From: Tepidaquicella sp964564635
GTDB lineage: Bacteria; Bacteroidota; Ignavibacteria; Tepidaquicellales; Tepidaquicellaceae
Reading direction: 5' to 3'
Length of the DNA stretch: 64,000 bases
Assembly (NCBI GenBank): GCA_964564635.1
Contig: CAZMAR010000001.1
Span: 1,020,431 to 1,084,430 of the forward strand
In this document: piece after piece, positions 62,203-64,000 of the stretch
Layout of the letters: each line of letters opens with the position of its first letter
Numbering within the stretch: position 1 is the stretch's first letter
Position numbers and translations under genes: made by a program
Notes under the pieces: model-generated
Databases searched by the model: none
What the model was told of the DNA's origin: nothing
What the model saw: the letters and a program-made list of their open reading frames with translations, nothing else

Positions 62203-62241
62203 TTAATAATTAAATAATTCTCTCCTGATAAAAAACAGATA

Positions 62242-64000
62242 TTATTTTACCAGAAGCATCTTGTTTGTCCTTGTGTACTCGCCTGAGATTAGTCGGTAGA
62301 AATATATTCCACTGCTTAAACTGCTTCCATCAAACCTTACCCTGTAACTGCCCGCAGATAACATCTCATCTACCAGTACTTTTACCTCTCGCCCCATTAT
62401 ATCATACACAACAAGCCTAACCTGTGTAGATTTTGGTATGTCAAACTCTATGTTCGTTACAGGATTAAACGGATTGGGATAGTTTTGTCTGAGTGCAAAT
62501 GATGAGGGTAATTGATTACCTATAGGTTCTACTCCAACAGAACCACCCTGAAACTTCAGTATGAAAGCATCATAACCACCAGCATTCGTTCCCTGAAAAT
62601 AAGCGCTATCGCCAGGATTATATACTGGAAAATTACTTGAACCTGTATTTCCCGTCACAAACACATTGCCTGAACCATCGGTTGTAATGGAATGGCCATC
62701 ATCACCACCACTCCCACCGTAATATGTTGCCCAGAGCCTTACTCCACTGTTACTGAACTTCAGTATGAAGACATCAGAATAACCAGCATTCGTTCCCTGA
62801 AAGTAAGCGCCGCCGCCAGGATTATATACTGGAAAATCAGTTGACTCTGTCCCTCCCGTCACAAACACATTTCCTGATGCATCGGTTGTAAAGGACCAGC
62901 CAATCTCATTACTCCCACTCCCACCGTAATAAGTCGCCCAGAGCCTCACACCCGCATTATTAAACTTCAGTATAAAAGCATCAGAAGTACCACCACCATA
63001 TGTTCCCTGAAAGTAAGCGCCGCCGCCAGGATTATACACTGGAAAATTAGTTGAATATGTATATCCCGTCACAAACACATTACCTGATGAATCGTTTGCG
63101 ATGGAAAGGCCAATATCATACTCACTCCCACCGTAATAAGTTGCCCAGAGCCTTACTCCAGTGTTATTAAACTTCAGTATGAAGGCATCATAATCACCAG
63201 CCTTTGTCCCCTGAAAGTAAGCGCTATCGCCAGGATTATACACTGGAAAATTAGTTGAACCTGTCTTTCCCGTCACAAACACATTTCCTGAACCGTCGGT
63301 TGTAATGGAATAGCCATAATCATCACTATTCCCACCGTAATATGTTGCCCAGAGCCTTACTCCAGTGTTACTAAACTTCAGTATGAAGGCATTAGGATTT
63401 CCAGCATTTGTCCCCTGAAAGTAAGCGCCGCCACCAGGATTATATACTGGAAAATTAGTTGAACTAGTACTTCCTGTCACAAACACATTGCCTGATGCAT
63501 CGGTTGCGATGGAAGTGCCTATATTACTACCACCACTACTCCCACCGTAATAAGTTGCCCAGAGCCTGGTGCCTGTGTTACTGAACTTTAATATAAAAAC
63601 ATCACAAGAATCAGCCCTTGTCCCCTGAAAGTAAGCGCCACCTCCAGGATTATACACTGGAAAATTAGTTGAATATGTCTTTCCCGTCACAAACACATTA
63701 CCTGTATTATCGGTTGTAATAGAATTGCCTTCATCCCAAATATTTCCACCGTAATAAGTTGCCCAGAGCCTGGTGCCTGTGTTACTAAACTTCAGTATGT
63801 AGGCGTCATAATAACCAGCAATTGTCCCCTGAAAGTAAGCGCCGCCCCCAGGATTATATAATGGAAAATTAGTTGAATATGTCGCTCCCGTCACAAACAC
63901 ATTGCCTGATGCATCTGTTGTGATGAAATTGCCTCTATCAACACCACTCCCTCCATAATATGTCCCCCAGAGTAAACCAAGAGGAGGATCTATTATTAGC
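62242..64000 (-). CDS. Secreted SBBP-repeat protein with type IX sorting domain (5' end outside window)
   Basis: The frame stays open through the right window edge. The GTG at 63900 lies inside a repeat and is not the start; the 33 codons before it read LIIDPPLGLLWGTYYGGSG and onward, as in the paralogue at 59186-61738. Seven SBBP repeats of about 68 residues are visible, then LRQNYPNPFNPVTNIEF and the SSGIYFYRL sorting end. The N-terminal beta domain and signal peptide should lie to the right. The last ~80 residues are almost identical to those of the paralogue, and the repeats are similar enough for recombination between the genes. Confidence 0.87.
   Translation of the reverse strand, partial: LIIDPPLGLLWGTYYGGSGVDRGNFITTDASGNVFVTGATYSTNFPLYNPGGGAYFQGTIAGYYDAYILKFSNTGTRLWATYYGGNIWDEGNSITTDNTGNVFVTGKTYSTNFPVYNPGGGAYFQGTRADSCDVFILKFSNTGTRLWATYYGGSSGGSNIGTSIATDASGNVFVTGSTSSTNFPVYNPGGGAYFQGTNAGNPNAFILKFSNTGVRLWATYYGGNSDDYGYSITTDGSGNVFVTGKTGSTNFPVYNPGDSAYFQGTKAGDYDAFILKFNNTGVRLWATYYGGSEYDIGLSIANDSSGNVFVTGYTYSTNFPVYNPGGGAYFQGTYGGGTSDAFILKFNNAGVRLWATYYGGSGSNEIGWSFTTDASGNVFVTGGTESTDFPVYNPGGGAYFQGTNAGYSDVFILKFSNSGVRLWATYYGGSGGDDGHSITTDGSGNVFVTGNTGSSNFPVYNPGDSAYFQGTNAGGYDAFILKFQGGSVGVEPIGNQLPSSFALRQNYPNPFNPVTNIEFDIPKSTQVRLVVYDIMGREVKVLVDEMLSAGSYRVRFDGSSLSSGIYFYRLISGEYTRTNKMLLVK
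62550..63972. repeat. Seven tandem ~203-bp SBBP repeat units
   Basis: Tandem in-frame copies homologous to those at 59495-60905. The ends are approximate. Confidence 0.85.

Larger units (their letters stand above)
61811..62241. other. Noncoding island between the two SBBP genes
   Basis: This 431-bp stretch is richer in G+C than other spacers here and has no open frame of note. It holds an imperfect inverted repeat (CATAGCTCCTGCT near 61888 and GGAGCTGGGGCTATG at 61929-61943), a small AAGGGA/TCCCTT hairpin at 62002-62017, a direct repeat pair (62040-62148) and a terminator-like hairpin. It may be a degraded or nonautonomous mobile element. Confidence 0.5.

Noticed and set aside
59495..63972. 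CRISPR-like repeat array
   Set aside because: Repeats are about 200 bp, stay in frame and encode the SBBP protein pattern; there are no short repeats with unique spacers.

Overview
The window is AT-rich bacterial DNA, best explained as an anaerobic or facultative member of the Ignavibacteria/Chlorobi side of the Bacteroidota superphylum. The main clue is the C-terminal sorting module with the 'NYPNPFNPVT' signature and a 'SSGIYFYRL' ending, found on four secreted proteins and typical of type IX-secreted proteins in these lineages. Frequent TTG/GTG starts and very AT-rich spacers fit. I see no rRNA, tRNA, CRISPR array, phage or insertion sequence.

Region 1 (1-18843, minus strand) is a surface-polysaccharide (O-antigen/capsule) operon of tightly overlapping genes. 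It holds LegB and a partial LegC (legionaminic-acid type sugar), an FdtA/FdtA-like/FdtC/FdtB set (3-acetamido-3,6-dideoxyhexose), five soluble or membrane-anchored glycosyltransferases, a GT-C type membrane protein, a Wzx flippase, a Wzy/ligase-like protein, AsnB, a FkbM methyltransferase and an N-acetyl-sugar amidotransferase. An SLBB export protein (19376-19906) and a winged-helix regulator (20095-20631), whose own promoter is overlapped by a palindrome, lie just upstream.

Region 2 (20842-33682) is housekeeping: mfd, rsmA, a penicillin-acylase-family hydrolase, a YqiA-like esterase, a globin, a fused 2-oxoacid dehydrogenase E1 and a secreted beta-propeller. Region 3 (33702-40079) holds two gingipain-like C25 proteases whose 3' ends share long identical DNA blocks interrupted by diverged DNA, a gene-conversion pattern.

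Region 4 (40131-58423) is the most interesting part. One minus-strand operon of 17 genes (57016 to 42664) combines a group-3-type [NiFe] hydrogenase (large subunit, small subunit, MvhD), HydB/HydC-like NADH modules, a thioredoxin-like ferredoxin, HdrB, HdrC and an HdrA that is split in two. The HdrA N-terminal half is a separate gene (53953-54810). The C-terminal half is fused behind a NuoG/HydA-like [2Fe-2S] domain (45690-47459). In the same operon lies a signalling block: two DRTGG proteins, two HATPase proteins, a PHP protein and a degenerate [FeFe]-hydrogenase-like protein. A response regulator with an unusual four-cysteine linker (57251-58423) lies directly upstream, and similar TGTATA inverted repeats precede both transcription units. 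I infer a bifurcating H2/NAD/ferredoxin/disulfide complex with dedicated redox signalling. The biochemistry is not shown by sequence alone.

Region 5 (59186-64000) has two paralogous secreted SBBP-repeat proteins with seven repeats each, separated by a repeat-rich noncoding island. The second runs off the window.
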